Program-made: the position numbers and the translations under genes | The notes under the pieces: generated by a model | Seen by the model: the letters and a program-made list of their open reading frames with translations, nothing else | Databases searched by the model: none | What the model was told of the DNA's origin: nothing | Assembly (NCBI RefSeq): GCF_017814275.1 | Contig: NZ_JAGIYQ010000016.1 | Span: 1 to 64,000 of the forward strand | DNA length: 64,000 nucleotides | DNA from: Gottfriedia endophytica | GTDB lineage: Bacteria > Bacillota > Bacilli > Bacillales > Bacillaceae_G | Direction: 5' to 3' | Shown here: in pieces, positions 63,476 to 64,000 of the stretch | How positions within the stretch are numbered: the first letter of the stretch is position 1 | Layout: each line of letters starts with the position of its first letter

Positions 63476-64000
63476 TTATTCAATAGAACCCATAAATCGT
63501 CTACCTGAAAATAATACTAATAAAGCAGCTAATACAGCAAAAGCACCAAAATAGAATGGAATATGTGGGTTAAACCATTCTGCTAATTTTCCTGCTAGCC
63601 ATGGAGCAATGGCTCCCCCAACAAAGCGAACAAAGCTATATGCAGATGAGGCAATAGATCGTTCCACTGGAGAAACTTCCATTACAGCCGTTGTAATTAA
63701 TGTATTGTTAATACCAAGTAGTGCACCAGCAAGAATAATACAAACAACTAGTGTAGCCTTTGATTCAATATTTAATCCCATAATTACTAAATCTACTGCA
63801 AATAAGAATAAAACTCCGTACATTGTTTTCATAGTACCGAAAACTCTTTGAAGTTTAGGAGCAACCACTACCGAAGTAAATGCTAAAAGTACTCCCCATC
63901 CAAAGAACGTAAAACCAATTCCATATTCTCCCATTCTTAATACAAATGGAGAGAAAGCTAATAACGTAAAAAATCCAAAGTTGTAAAGTAATGCAGTAAT
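63476..64000 (-). CDS. MFS transporter, C-terminal part (runs off the window)
   Basis: The open frame continues unbroken past position 64000, so this is the last ~174 residues of a major-facilitator protein. At least five membrane helices (LVLFLFAVDLVIMGLNIESK-like VLFLFAVDLVIMGLNIE; TLVVCIILAGALLGINNTLI; AVLAALLVLFSGRRF). EVSPVERSIASSAYSFVRFV matches the DHA1/MFS helix-11 region. The ATG at 63934 is internal. Substrate unknown. Confidence 0.85.
   Translation of the reverse strand: MTALLYNFGFFTLLAFSPFVLRMGEYGIGFTFFGWGVLLAFTSVVVAPKLQRVFGTMKTMYGVLFLFAVDLVIMGLNIESKATLVVCIILAGALLGINNTLITTAVMEVSPVERSIASSAYSFVRFVGGAIAPWLAGKLAEWFNPHIPFYFGAFAVLAALLVLFSGRRFMGSIE

Overview
The window is AT-rich DNA from a spore-forming member of the Bacillaceae. 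The evidence is a small acid-soluble spore protein, YjcZ-type sporulation peptides, spore-coat-associated YheC/YheD ATP-grasp proteins, PrsA, EcsABC and ScoC/Hpr. The gene order also follows the hemEHY / yha / yhe part of the Bacillus subtilis chromosome. No rRNA or tRNA gene, phage, plasmid backbone, intact transposase or CRISPR array was recognised. The species cannot be named from the sequence alone.

Layout. 0.1-6.2 kb: a pbpF-like penicillin-binding protein followed by hemE-hemH-hemY (late haem synthesis), all on the minus strand. 6.4-12.3 kb: an M20 amidohydrolase with a coupled small membrane protein, a secreted BsuPI-domain protein, and a TetR-controlled ABC exporter with an overlapping promoter and operator. 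12.4-24 kb: a yha-like block (ecsCBA, hit, scoC, yhaI, two yjcZ, prsA, yhaL, yhaM, yhzD, an enoyl-CoA hydratase and hemZ). 24-29 kb: a beta-propeller lactonase-like protein, DUF1659/DUF2922, a Cof-type phosphatase, a GNAT protein and yheA. 29.4-36.7 kb: four tandem YheC/YheD paralogues, a PucR-type regulator, msmX and a small Cys-rich protein. 36.7-45.9 kb: a SASP, a cystine-type ABC importer, a HemAT globin sensor, an amino-acid permease, an MpfA-type transporter and a YugP-type peptidase. 45.9-54.9 kb: a MerR regulator, an APH-fold kinase, a serine-less lipase-like secreted protein, a CapA-type protein, a succinyl/acetoacetyl-CoA transferase plus thiolase operon, and an epimerase. 55-57.4 kb: a cluster of small proteins (a DUF2975/XRE pair and tiny membrane peptides) with GCATGCG-centred palindromes. 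57.7-64 kb: an AspD/AspT aspartate decarboxylation-antiport pair, a MurB paralogue, a PTS-IIC-like permease and the end of an MFS transporter.

The most striking non-gene structure is a dispersed family of GC-rich nested palindromes of about 130 bp (at least 11 clear or truncated copies plus 2 decayed ones in 64 kb). Better-preserved copies sit inside a 220-230 bp unit with outer inverted repeats, as in a MITE. A second family of about 120 bp (three copies, two in tandem) shows compensatory changes in its stems. A third structured islet at 43.6 kb resembles a transposase-less IS200/IS605 derivative. Other unusual items are a hairpin between the Shine-Dalgarno and a TTG start (mpfA-like gene), a MerR gene apparently lacking a standard start codon, a serC 5-prime remnant, and a gene tail duplicated with its terminator.

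Functionally, the window combines haem synthesis (hemEHY, hemZ) and a haem-based oxygen sensor (HemAT), envelope and protein-export quality control (PrsA, Ecs, ScoC, PBP), sporulation genes, and small catabolic modules (ketone-body/acetoacetate use, aspartate decarboxylation, sugar uptake ATPase, cystine uptake).
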